64,000 bases of DNA from assembly GCA_021851785.1 (NCBI GenBank), contig JAJZBV010000009.1:24141-88140 (forward strand), read 5' to 3'. Numbering within the stretch: the stretch's first letter is position 1; each line of letters begins with the position of its first letter. The stretch comes from Pseudomonadota bacterium. Its GTDB lineage: Bacteria > Pseudomonadota > Alphaproteobacteria > Acetobacterales > Acetobacteraceae. The position numbers were made by a program, and so were the translations under genes. Positions 32,645-41,052 of the stretch are shown here, one piece after another. The notes beneath the pieces are model-generated. The model was not told the origin of the DNA, ran no database searches, and saw only the letters and a program-made list of their open reading frames with translations.

Positions 32645-34180
32645 TTACCCCGGCCGCGCGCCGCGATCGGCGGCGAAGCGCACCGCCTCCTCGGCGGCGC
32701 GGAACAGCGCGCGGGCTTTCTGGCGGGTTTCCTCGTATTCCGCCTCGGGGTTGGAATCGGCGACCACGCCGCACCCCGCCTGGACATGCATCACGCCCTC
32801 CTTGACCACCGCGGTGCGGAGACCGATGCAGGTATCCATGGTGCCATTGGCGGCGAAATAGCCGATGCAGCCAGCATAGAGGCCGCGCCGCACCGGTTCC
32901 AGCTCGTCGATGATTTCCATCGCCCGCACCTTCGGCGCGCCGGTCAGCGTGCCGGCGGGAAAACCGCCGACCAGCGCATCGACCGCGTCGAGCCCGGGGC
33001 GGAGCTTGCCCTGCACATCCGACATGATGTGCATGACATGGCTGAACCGCTCGATGGAAAAGCTTTCGGTGACACGCACCGAGCCGATCTCGGCAACCCG
33101 GCCGACATCGTTGCGGCCGAGATCGAGCAGCATGAGATGCTCGGCGCGCTCCTTCGGATCGGCGAGCAGTTCCGCCTCCAGCGCCTGATCCTCGTCACGG
33201 GTCGCGCCGCGCCGGCGGGTGCCGGCGAGCGGGCGGATGGTGACGATGCCGTCCCGGAGCCGCACCAGGATTTCCGGGCTGCTGCCGACCACCGCGAAAC
33301 CGCCGAAATCGAGGAAAAACAGGAACGGCGCCGGGTTGATGCGCCGGAGCGCGCGATAGAGCGCGAACGGCGGCAGCGCGAACGGCGCCGAGAAGCGCTG
33401 GCTCGGCACGATCTGGAAGGCATCGCCGGCGAAAATATACTCTTTCGCCCGTTCGACGGCAGCGATGAACTCAGCCTTGGTGAAATTTGAGCTGGGTTCG
33501 GGCATCGGGGCGAGGGAAACCGGCGGCGGCGGGTGCGGCAGCGGCTGGTCGAGCGCCGCTTGCGCCGCCGCCAGCCGGGTTTGCGCCTCGGCGAACGCCG
33601 CTTCGGCGGAGATCCCCGGCCGCGGATAGACCGGGGCGATCAGCACCAGTTCGTCTTTCACATTATCGAAAATGGCGAACAGTGTCGGGCGGACCAGGAT
33701 CGAATCCGGCAGGCCGAGCGGGTCCGGCTTAGCGGTCGGCAGGTGCTCCATCAGCCGCACCATGTCGTAGCCGAGATAACCGACCAGCCCGCCCGCCATC
33801 GGCGGCAGGAACTCCGGCACGTCGAGCCGGGTTTCGGCGATGATGGCGCGGAGGCTCTCGAGCGGCGGGCGCGGGTCGGGGGCGAAAGCGTGCGGAGCGG
33901 CGAGGGCGTCGCGGTTGATTTCGGCGCGGCCATCGCGGCAGCGCCAGATCAGATCGGGCGCGAGCCCGATGATCGAATAGCGCCCGCGCGCGGCGCCGCC
34001 CTCGATGCTTTCGAGCAGGAAGGAATTGGCCCGGCCATGCGCGAGCTTGAGAAACGCCGCGACCGGGGTTTCGAGATCGGCGACCCCGCGCCAGGACACC
34101 AGCGCCCCGCGTCCGCTGGCGTAACAGTCGCGGAAGGCGGTGAACTCCGGAGTGACTTCCGGGGGCGGGGCGGCGGTCAT
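32645..34180 (-). CDS. trpE: anthranilate synthase component I
   Basis: TrpE makes anthranilate from chorismate with ammonia delivered by TrpG. The 511-residue protein has the N-terminal feedback domain, with LLESIEGGAARGRYSIIG corresponding to the LLES tryptophan-binding site. The chorismate-binding domain contains PSQRFSAPFALPPFALYRAL, RPLAGTRRRG, DLGRNDVGRV, FPAGTLTGAPKVRAMEIIDE and MHVQAGCGVVADSNPEAE. trpG and trpD, which usually follow in related bacteria, are absent, and the A/T hairpin element sits at that point. It is downstream of ppiD on the same strand. Confidence 0.96.
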   Translation of the reverse strand: MTAAPPPEVTPEFTAFRDCYASGRGALVSWRGVADLETPVAAFLKLAHGRANSFLLESIEGGAARGRYSIIGLAPDLIWRCRDGRAEINRDALAAPHAFAPDPRPPLESLRAIIAETRLDVPEFLPPMAGGLVGYLGYDMVRLMEHLPTAKPDPLGLPDSILVRPTLFAIFDNVKDELVLIAPVYPRPGISAEAAFAEAQTRLAAAQAALDQPLPHPPPPVSLAPMPEPSSNFTKAEFIAAVERAKEYIFAGDAFQIVPSQRFSAPFALPPFALYRALRRINPAPFLFFLDFGGFAVVGSSPEILVRLRDGIVTIRPLAGTRRRGATRDEDQALEAELLADPKERAEHLMLLDLGRNDVGRVAEIGSVRVTESFSIERFSHVMHIMSDVQGKLRPGLDAVDALVGGFPAGTLTGAPKVRAMEIIDELEPVRRGLYAGCIGYFAANGTMDTCIGLRTAVVKEGVMHVQAGCGVVADSNPEAEYEETRQKARALFRAAEEAVRFAADRGARPG

Positions 34181-34239
34181 CGGGCATTCCTCTCGCGCCG
34201 CATCGGCGCCGGTTCGGGGAGCGGGATCGGGGAGCGGGT

Positions 34240-36168
34240 TCAGGGGGCGGCGATCTGGTTCAGCAAAGTCTGATTGACCTGCGGGTGGGCCGCGTTGCGG
34301 ACGGCGGTGACATAGATCTCTTCGATATCGTCCCCCAGCCGCTTCTGCATCGAGGCACGGATCTTGGCATATTCGGCGGTATCGGTCTTGGGGTCGGGAT
34401 CGCGGATTTCGGCGAGCACCGCGACCATGAAACCGTCATTGGTCTCGATCATCGTCGGCTCGCCCTGCTTCAGGGCGAAAAGCGGCGCGAGCAGCGCCGC
34501 CGGCACGCCCTCGGCGCCGGCGAAGCGCTTCACCGGCGCAAGGCGCCGTACCCGGACCCCGGCCTTGAGCGCCGCATCGGCGAGGCTCTGCCCGCCCTCG
34601 ACCGCGCTCAAAAGCCCGGCCGCGGTGACTTCCTGGGCGTGGCGCCGGGCGGCCTCGATCCAGGCGCGGGTGACATCGGCCTTGACCTCGGCGAAGGGTT
34701 TGACCGCGGGCGGGATGATGTCCTCGACGCTGACCGCGTAATAGGCCCGCGGCGGCGGCGGCTCGCCGGGGGGGGCGCTGGCATCGGCGCCGGTCTCGAC
34801 GAGGCGCGGCGGCTCGCCTTTTTTCATCTGGAAGGCGGCGGCCAGCAGCGCCTTGTTCAGCGCCTCGGGGCCGGGGAGCGGCGCCGGCTTGCCGTCCGGC
34901 GTGACCCCTTCGGCGTCCAGCGTGCCGGCGACGCCAACCGCGCCGAGATCGCCCGGCAGATCATCGAGCCCGCCGCTGCCGGCGAGCGCGTCCTCGAGCT
35001 TGGTCGCGTGGCCGTCGAGCTGCTCATTCGCCTCCTGCCGCGCGAGTTCGGCGCGCAAGCGGTCCTTGACCGCATCGAACGCCTCGCTGCTCGGGGCGTT
35101 GACCTTGACGACGCGGGCGACATACCAGGCGAGATCGGTTTTGATCGGCCCGGTGATCACCCCGGGCTCGGCGGCGAAGAGCGCCTTGGCGAGTTCGGGG
35201 ACCGGGATTTGCGACGGCGTCGCGGTGTCGAGACTGAGCGTCGATTCGCCGGCCTGCTCGGCGGCCTTGGTCATCTCCGTCCAGTCCGCGCCGGCCCGCC
35301 AGGCGATGGCGAGCTTGCTCGCCGCGGCCTCGGTCCGCGCCACGACGACCTCGATCGCGCGGGTTTCCGGCTTGGAAAATTCCGCCTTGCGCTGATCGAA
35401 GGCCTGGCGGACCTCGTCATCGGGAACGGTGATCGCTTTGAGGAGGGTGTCGGCGGACAGCACCACCGCCTTGATGCGGCGATATTCCGGCGCGCTGAAA
35501 TCCCCGGGATGGTTTTCGTAGTAGCGGCGGAGCTGCGCCTCGCTCGGCGGCGGCGGCGGTGCTGCTGCGTTGACGGGCAGCTCCACGGCGTCGGCGGCGC
35601 GGGTCTGGTCCTGATAGACCAGCACCGCGCGCAGCAATTCCTCGGGCGGGGCGACGCCGGCGCGGAGCGCGCCGAGGATTTCCTGCTCACGCATGTCGCC
35701 GCGCAGCATCTTCAGGAAGCGGCCCTCGTCGAGGCCATTTTTCTGCAGCACCATCTCGAACTGGCGGCGATCGAAGCTGCCGGCCGGGCCCTGGAACGCG
35801 GGGATCGCGAACACCGCCTGACGCAGCGCGGCCGCCGGCACCACGACGCCCATCGCCTTGGCCTTGGCGTTCATCGCCGTCTGGGTGATCAGGATTTCGA
35901 TCGTCCGCAGCGCGACCTCACGGCGCATTTCCGGGGTTGGGGTCGCATCCGCGCCCATTTGCCGCTCGGCGGCTTGCAACTGGCTCTGGAAGGCGTTGGC
36001 GACGGTCGGCGCGTCGAGCTTCTGCCCGGCGACGGTCGCCACCGCCGGATCGCCGCCGATCAGCCGCACCACGTCCCCCACCCCCCAGACCGCGAAGGCG
36101 AGCACGAGGAGCAAAAACAGCGCCCGGACGAACCAGGAGTTGAGATGGCCGCGAAAACTGGCGAGCAT
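34240..36168 (-). CDS. ppiD: PpiD-type periplasmic folding chaperone (SurA-N/parvulin domains)
   Basis: A 642-residue membrane-anchored chaperone. A single N-terminal helix (about 12-33, VRALFLLLVLAFAVWGVGDV) tethers a large periplasmic part. The SurA-N-like region (about 40-200) contains RREVALRTIEILITQTAMNA. A degenerate PPIC/parvulin domain (about 250-365) follows and lacks the canonical histidines as far as I can see, so the chaperone role is likelier than isomerase. The ATG at 36168 follows GGAGGATTTCGTGT. It is next to trpE, a frequent alphaproteobacterial arrangement. Confidence 0.88.
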   Translation of the reverse strand: MLASFRGHLNSWFVRALFLLLVLAFAVWGVGDVVRLIGGDPAVATVAGQKLDAPTVANAFQSQLQAAERQMGADATPTPEMRREVALRTIEILITQTAMNAKAKAMGVVVPAAALRQAVFAIPAFQGPAGSFDRRQFEMVLQKNGLDEGRFLKMLRGDMREQEILGALRAGVAPPEELLRAVLVYQDQTRAADAVELPVNAAAPPPPPSEAQLRRYYENHPGDFSAPEYRRIKAVVLSADTLLKAITVPDDEVRQAFDQRKAEFSKPETRAIEVVVARTEAAASKLAIAWRAGADWTEMTKAAEQAGESTLSLDTATPSQIPVPELAKALFAAEPGVITGPIKTDLAWYVARVVKVNAPSSEAFDAVKDRLRAELARQEANEQLDGHATKLEDALAGSGGLDDLPGDLGAVGVAGTLDAEGVTPDGKPAPLPGPEALNKALLAAAFQMKKGEPPRLVETGADASAPPGEPPPPRAYYAVSVEDIIPPAVKPFAEVKADVTRAWIEAARRHAQEVTAAGLLSAVEGGQSLADAALKAGVRVRRLAPVKRFAGAEGVPAALLAPLFALKQGEPTMIETNDGFMVAVLAEIRDPDPKTDTAEYAKIRASMQKRLGDDIEEIYVTAVRNAAHPQVNQTLLNQIAAP

Positions 36169-36394
36169 ACACGAAATCCTCCAAGGAAGGCCGCGCACCA
36201 TAGAAAAGCCTGGGCATGAAGGCCAGAGGGACACCAAGGGGCCGCGGCCATGGGGCGTCTCCAGCCGCGCTCGCCCGCTCGTGTTGGCGGGTCTTGATCT
36301 TCGTCAAGGCACCGCCGCCCGCCGGCGTGCTGTATAAGCGCCGCGCCAGGGCACGGAACCAGGGCACGGATAGGGTAATCCAGAAGGAGAGCCG

Positions 36395-38179
36395 ATGGAC
36401 CAGAGCACGCGATCGCTTCCTCCCGCCGCGCCGCCGCCCCGGCTTCCGCCCCCGGCCTCGCCCCCATCTTGGCCGCCCTCGGGTGACGACACCGTGGCGG
36501 CGGCGGATCGGCTGCTCGCGGCCGGGACGGCGCGCCTGACCGGCGGTTTTTCGCCGACCGAGATCGGGTTCGCCTTTCTCGATTGGACGACGGCGCTGGC
36601 GAGCCACCCGCACCGCCGCGCCGAACTCGCCCGGGCCGCGCTCGACGCGGCGGAAGCCTTCTCGCGGGATCTGCTCGGGATTGCCCGCGCGCCGCAGCCC
36701 ATCGCCGCGAGCGATCATCGCTTCGGCGATCCGCGCTGGCAGGAAATGCCGTTTTACGCCTATCAGCAGGCGTTCCTGCGGGTGGAAAGTTTTTACGACG
36801 CGGCGACCCGCCCGTTGCGCGGGATGGAGACGGCGAGCCAGCGCATGGTCGCTTTTCTCACGAGGCAATGGCTCGATGTCTGGTCGCCGAGTAATTTCCC
36901 CGCCCTCAATCCCGAGATCATCGCCGCGGCGGTGGATCAGGGCGGGCGGAATTTCCTCGCCGGGTGGCAGAATTTCCTCGAAGACAGCGCCGCCGCCGCG
37001 GGCGGGCGATCACACTCGCCGCTCGCCGTCGGGCGCGACATCGCGGCGACGCCGGGCAAGGTGGTGTTCCGCAACGCCTTGATGGAATTGATCCAGTACA
37101 GCCCGACCACGGCGACGGTGCGGCCCGAGCCGGTGCTGATCGTGCCGGCCTGGATCATGAAATATTACATCCTCGATTTGTCGGCGCAGAATTCTCTGAT
37201 CCGCTATCTCGTCGGCCAGGGCTTCACGGTGTTCTGCATGTCCTGGCGCAATCCCGGGGCGGAAGCGCGCGATGTCGGGCTCGACGATTACCGCCGCCTC
37301 GGCGTCATCGCCGCCCTCGATGCGATCACCGCGATCGCGGGGGCGCACCCGATCCATGCCTGTGGCTATTGCCTCGGCGGCACGCTGCTCGCGATCGCGG
37401 CGGCGGCGATGGCGCGCGATGACGACCGGCGTCTGGCGAGCGTCACCCTGTTTGCCGCCCAAACCGACTTCACCGAGGCCGGCGAATTACAGCTCTTCAT
37501 CACCGAGCGCCAGCTCGCGTTTCTCGAAGATCTGATGTGGCAGCAGGGTTTTCTCGACAACCGCCAAATGGCCGGGACGTTCCAACTGCTGCGCTCGCGC
37601 GATCTCATCTGGTCGCGCATGGTGCGGGAATATCTGCTCGGCGAGCGCGAGCACCCGAGTGATCTGATGGTCTGGAATGCCGATACCACGCGCATGCCGT
37701 ATCGGATGCACAGCGAATATCTGCGCTGGCTGTTCCTCGACAACGATCTCGCCGAGGGGCGGCTGATCGCCGGCGGCCGACCGGTCGCGGTCGAGGATAT
37801 CCATGTGCCGTTTTTCGTGGTCGGCACCGAGAGCGATCACGTCGCGCCCTGGCGTTCGGTCTATAAAATCCACCTCCTGAATGAAGGCGATGTGACCTTC
37901 GTCCTCACCTCGGGCGGGCATAATGCCGGCATCGTCAGCGAACCCGGCCATCCCCATCGCCATTTCCGCCGCCATCGGCGCGCCGCGGGAGAGCCTTATC
38001 TCGGCCCCGAGGAATGGATGGCGCGGGTAACGCCGGAGGAGGGCTCATGGTGGCCGGTCTGGGCGGCGTGGCTCTCCGAGCATTCCGGGCCACCGGCCAA
38101 GCCGCCGGGTCTCGGCGCGGCCACGGCCGGCTATCGCGCCTCCGCCGATGCGCCCGGCCATTACGTTCTGGAACCTTGA
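36395..38179 (+). CDS. phaC: class I poly(3-hydroxyalkanoate) synthase
   Basis: A 594-residue PHA synthase that polymerizes (R)-3-hydroxyacyl-CoA on the granule surface. The lipase-like box GYCLGG carries nucleophile Cys326. The other catalytic residues are Asp481 (GTESDHVAPW) and His509 (SGGHNAG). The N-terminal region (about 110-230; EMPFYAYQQAFL, NFPALNPE) matches class I enzymes. A proline-rich leader (residues 9-30) is unusual. The start follows AAGGAGAGCCG. It is the first gene of a PHA locus with MaoC-Pta and a phasin-like protein. Confidence 0.95.
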   Translation: MDQSTRSLPPAAPPPRLPPPASPPSWPPSGDDTVAAADRLLAAGTARLTGGFSPTEIGFAFLDWTTALASHPHRRAELARAALDAAEAFSRDLLGIARAPQPIAASDHRFGDPRWQEMPFYAYQQAFLRVESFYDAATRPLRGMETASQRMVAFLTRQWLDVWSPSNFPALNPEIIAAAVDQGGRNFLAGWQNFLEDSAAAAGGRSHSPLAVGRDIAATPGKVVFRNALMELIQYSPTTATVRPEPVLIVPAWIMKYYILDLSAQNSLIRYLVGQGFTVFCMSWRNPGAEARDVGLDDYRRLGVIAALDAITAIAGAHPIHACGYCLGGTLLAIAAAAMARDDDRRLASVTLFAAQTDFTEAGELQLFITERQLAFLEDLMWQQGFLDNRQMAGTFQLLRSRDLIWSRMVREYLLGEREHPSDLMVWNADTTRMPYRMHSEYLRWLFLDNDLAEGRLIAGGRPVAVEDIHVPFFVVGTESDHVAPWRSVYKIHLLNEGDVTFVLTSGGHNAGIVSEPGHPHRHFRRHRRAAGEPYLGPEEWMARVTPEEGSWWPVWAAWLSEHSGPPAKPPGLGAATAGYRASADAPGHYVLEP

Positions 38180-38185
38180 GAGAAA

Positions 38186-39604
38186 ATGACGATGGACGCC
38201 AAAACCGCAATCCACGCGGCCGAGATGATCGAGAACAAAACCTTCGCCGAGATCGCGATCGGCGACAGCGCCAGCATCACGCGCAGCCTGAGCGCCGATG
38301 ATATCGCCCTTTTCGCCGCCGTGTCGGGGGATTTCAACCCCGCGCATCTCGATCCCAATTTTGCCGCCCATGATCTCTTTCACCGCATCATCGCCCACGG
38401 CATGTGGAGCGGCGGGCTGATTTCCGCCGTGCTCGGCACCAGGCTGCCGGGGCCGGGAACCATCTATCTGCGCCAGGACATGCGTTTTTTGCGTCCGGTC
38501 GGGATCGGCGATGCCATCACCGCGACCGTCACCGTGCGCGAGAAATCGGGGCAGGATCATCTGGTGCTCGATTGCCGCTGCACCAACCAGAAGGGCGAGG
38601 ACATTCTCACCGGGACCGCCGAGGTCAAGGCGCCGCTCGAGAAAATCAGCCTCCCGCGCACGGAACTTCCCGAGATCCGCCTCAGCCGGCATACCCGCTT
38701 CCATGATCTCATCGCCAAGGCCGAGGCCGGCGCGCCCTTGCGGACGGCGATCGTCTACCCTTGCGATGCGCTCTCGCTAGAGGCCGCCGCCGAGGCCGCC
38801 GCGGCGGGCCTGATCGTGCCGCTCTTGATCGGCCCCGAGGACGAAATCCGCGCCGCCGCCAGCGAGGCCAGGATCGACATCGCGGCGATGACGCTGATCC
38901 CGGTCGCCGACGCGCGCGAGGCCGCGCGCACCGCCTGCGCCATGGTGCGCGAGGCGAAAGCCGATATCGTCATGAAAGGCGCGCTGCACACCGACGAACT
39001 GATGCACGCGGTGGTCGATCCGGCGCGAGGTCTGCAAACCGCGCGCCGGATCAGCCACGTCTATATGATGGACGTGCCCGGTCATGACCGGCCGCTGCTG
39101 ATCACCGATGCCGCGATCAATATCGCGCCGACGCTGGAGGAAAAGCGCGACATCGTCCAAAACGCCATCGATCTCGCGCAAGCCATGGCGATCGCTGCGC
39201 CGAAGGTCGCCATTCTTTCGGCCATCGAGACCATCAATCCGAAACTGCGCTCGACGCTGGACGCCGCCGCGCTCTGCAAGATGGCCGATCGCGGGCAGAT
39301 CACCGGGGCGCTGGTGGATGGGCCGCTCGCCTTCGACAACGCGGTGAGCATGGAGGCGGCACAGGAAAAGCACATCGTCTCCGAGGTCGCCGGGCGCGCC
39401 GACATTCTCGTCGTGCCCGATCTCGAGGCCGGCAACATGCTCGCCAAGCAATTGACGTTTCTCGCCGGCGCCGATGCCGCTGGCGTCGTCCTCGGCGCGC
39501 GCGTGCCGATCATCCTCACCAGCCGCGCCGACAGCGCCCGCACCCGCATCGCGTCGGCCGCGGTCGCGGTGCTGCTCGCACGCGCCCGCGCCGCGACCCC
39601 CTGA
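38186..39604 (+). CDS. bifunctional (R)-enoyl-CoA hydratase (MaoC) / phosphate acetyl- or butyryltransferase
   Basis: A 472-residue fusion. Residues about 15-150 are a MaoC hotdog domain with the hydratase signature (AAVSGDFNPAHLDPNFA, then HRIIAHGMWSGGL). Residues about 165-465 are a phosphotransacetylase/phosphotransbutyrylase domain (ADIVMKGALHTDELMHAV, ADILVVPDLEAGNMLAKQLT). It may feed (R)-hydroxyacyl-CoA into PHA synthesis and couple acyl-CoA to acyl phosphate. It starts 6 bases after phaC. A second in-frame ATG at 38192 has better spacing from GAGAGAAA. Confidence 0.92.
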   Translation: MTMDAKTAIHAAEMIENKTFAEIAIGDSASITRSLSADDIALFAAVSGDFNPAHLDPNFAAHDLFHRIIAHGMWSGGLISAVLGTRLPGPGTIYLRQDMRFLRPVGIGDAITATVTVREKSGQDHLVLDCRCTNQKGEDILTGTAEVKAPLEKISLPRTELPEIRLSRHTRFHDLIAKAEAGAPLRTAIVYPCDALSLEAAAEAAAAGLIVPLLIGPEDEIRAAASEARIDIAAMTLIPVADAREAARTACAMVREAKADIVMKGALHTDELMHAVVDPARGLQTARRISHVYMMDVPGHDRPLLITDAAINIAPTLEEKRDIVQNAIDLAQAMAIAAPKVAILSAIETINPKLRSTLDAAALCKMADRGQITGALVDGPLAFDNAVSMEAAQEKHIVSEVAGRADILVVPDLEAGNMLAKQLTFLAGADAAGVVLGARVPIILTSRADSARTRIASAAVAVLLARARAATP

Positions 39605-39638
39605 GCCGGCGGCAAAAGGCGGAAGAACGGCCTGGAAT

Positions 39639-39679
39639 TTGATGCCGATCAAAGCCCCGGCCGGCGCAGGGTGCTAGAA
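39639..39679 (+). promoter_or_regulatory. candidate FNR/FixK-dependent promoter for the phasin-like gene
   Basis: TTGAT-GCCG-ATCAA (39639-39652) is a perfect match to the FNR/FixK consensus TTGAT-N4-ATCAA. A -10-like CTAGAA preceded by TG (39674-39679) puts the transcription start near 39686, so the box is centred about 41 bases upstream, the class II activator position. A good ribosome binding site, AAGGAGAG, precedes the ATG at 39719. Confidence 0.65.
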
Positions 39680-39718
39680 AATAACGAGACGTGATCGTAG
39701 AAAACAAGGAGAGAAACC

Positions 39719-40210
39719 ATGCCCGACGTCACCTCCTCGCAAAACATGCCCGCGGATCTCTGGGCGAGCTGGAAGACACTCTGGCAACGCGCCGGCAACG
39801 GGAATATCGGCTTCGGTGAGAGCCAGGGAAACGCTCTCGCTTGGCAGGAGGGCTGGCAGCACCTGACGGAGGCGAATATGCGGCTCCTGCAGGGCATGGT
39901 CGCGCTGTCGCAGCATCAGGTGAGCCTCGCGCAGCAGCTCATCGCCGAGGATTACGGCGATCTGACGCGGCTCCGCGATGGCGGCGCGCTGATGCCGCTG
40001 CCGGCGCAGCAGATCGATCTCGCGCGCAAACGCTTTCATCGCAACCTCCTGGCGATGCGCCAGGTGACGGACGAGATGTCGCAATGCCTCTTCGATGCCG
40101 CGCAGACCGCGCTCGGCGGCTGGGCGGCGGAGGTTGCGGCGGATCTGCCGCGGAGCGAGCCGATCCGCGGCGTGGGCGCGCGCGCGCCGGCGGCGAAGGC
40201 GGCGGCCTGA
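39719..40210 (+). CDS. phasin-like PHA granule-associated protein
   Basis: A 163-residue helical protein without signal peptide. Segments LWASWKTLWQRAGNGNIGF and ANMRLLQGMVALSQHQVSLA, then FHRNLLAMRQVTDEMSQCLF, are amphipathic, as in phasins that coat PHA granules. The tail is alanine/arginine-rich. I do not recognise a precise family. The call rests on position after phaC and MaoC-Pta and on composition. It has its own FNR-type promoter, suggesting induction at low oxygen when PHA accumulates. Confidence 0.6.
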   Translation: MPDVTSSQNMPADLWASWKTLWQRAGNGNIGFGESQGNALAWQEGWQHLTEANMRLLQGMVALSQHQVSLAQQLIAEDYGDLTRLRDGGALMPLPAQQIDLARKRFHRNLLAMRQVTDEMSQCLFDAAQTALGGWAAEVAADLPRSEPIRGVGARAPAAKAAA

Positions 40211-40264
40211 GCGGCGGCGCGGCGGCGGCTTTCCCGGGCGCGCGCGGGGCGGCACAATGCGGGC

Positions 40265-41029
40265 ATGGATTGGCAGGCTCCGGCGATCATTCTCGAAATG
40301 CGCCCGCATGGCGAGCACGACGCCATCGCGACGCTGCTGGCCGAGACCGAGGGGCGCCGCCGGGGGCTGGTGCGGGGCGGGCAGGGACGGCGCCACGCGG
40401 CGCTTTGGCAAAGCGGCAATCTGGTCGCGGCGGTGTGGCGCGGGCGGCTCGCCGAACACCTCGGCCAGTTCACCGCCGAGCTGATCCACCCCGCGGCCGC
40501 GCTGGTGCTCGATGATCCGCTGCGGCTTGCGATGCTCGCCGCTTTGTGTGCGACGGTCGCTGGCGCGCTCCCCGAGCAGGCGCCGCATCCGCGCGTTTTC
40601 GCCGGTCTCTGGTGTCTGATCGAGCGTCTTTCTGAGCAGGGGGCGGGGCCGGAGACGGCGGCGGCGGGGCTTGCCGAACTGGTTCGCTTCGAGGTCGCGC
40701 TGCTCGCCGAACTCGGCTACGGCCTCGACCTCACCGCCTGCGCGCTGAGCGGTGTCCGCGACGGGCTGGCCTTCGTCTCGCCGCGCAGCGGGCGCGCGGT
40801 GAGCCGCGCGGCGGCGGCGCCCTGGCGCGCGCGGCTGCTGCCGCTGCCGGGCTTTCTTCGTGACCCGGACGCGCTGGTAAGTGTTGCCGACATCTGCGCC
40901 GGGCTTCGTCTCACCGGGCATTTCCTCGCCCGCGAGGGGTTCGGCGTCCGCCATTTGCCGCTGCCGGCGGCACGGCGGGCGCTTTACGACCGCGTCTTGC
41001 GGCTCGCCGAGCCGGGGCCTAGCCAATAG
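40265..41029 (+). CDS. recO: DNA repair protein RecO
   Basis: A 254-residue RecFOR-pathway mediator that loads RecA onto SSB-coated DNA. The N-terminal OB fold (about 1-80) begins with [20 protein letters not shown] and includes [21 protein letters not shown] helical domain with [20 protein letters not shown] follows. The zinc-finger cysteines of some RecO proteins are not complete here. It lies 23 bases upstream of parC and is probably cotranscribed. A highly similar-looking frame on the other strand is a shadow. Confidence 0.9.
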   Translation: MDWQAPAIILEMRPHGEHDAIATLLAETEGRRRGLVRGGQGRRHAALWQSGNLVAAVWRGRLAEHLGQFTAELIHPAAALVLDDPLRLAMLAALCATVAGALPEQAPHPRVFAGLWCLIERLSEQGAGPETAAAGLAELVRFEVALLAELGYGLDLTACALSGVRDGLAFVSPRSGRAVSRAAAAPWRARLLPLPGFLRDPDALVSVADICAGLRLTGHFLAREGFGVRHLPLPAARRALYDRVLRLAEPGPSQ

Positions 41030-41052
41030 GGGAAAGCCGCGCGGAGTCGCCC

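Noticed and set aside
34285..36219. 644-codon plus-strand open frame opposite ppiD
   Set aside because: Strong ppiD homology lies on the minus strand; the plus frame has Arg/Gly/His-rich shadow composition with no domain or ribosome binding site.
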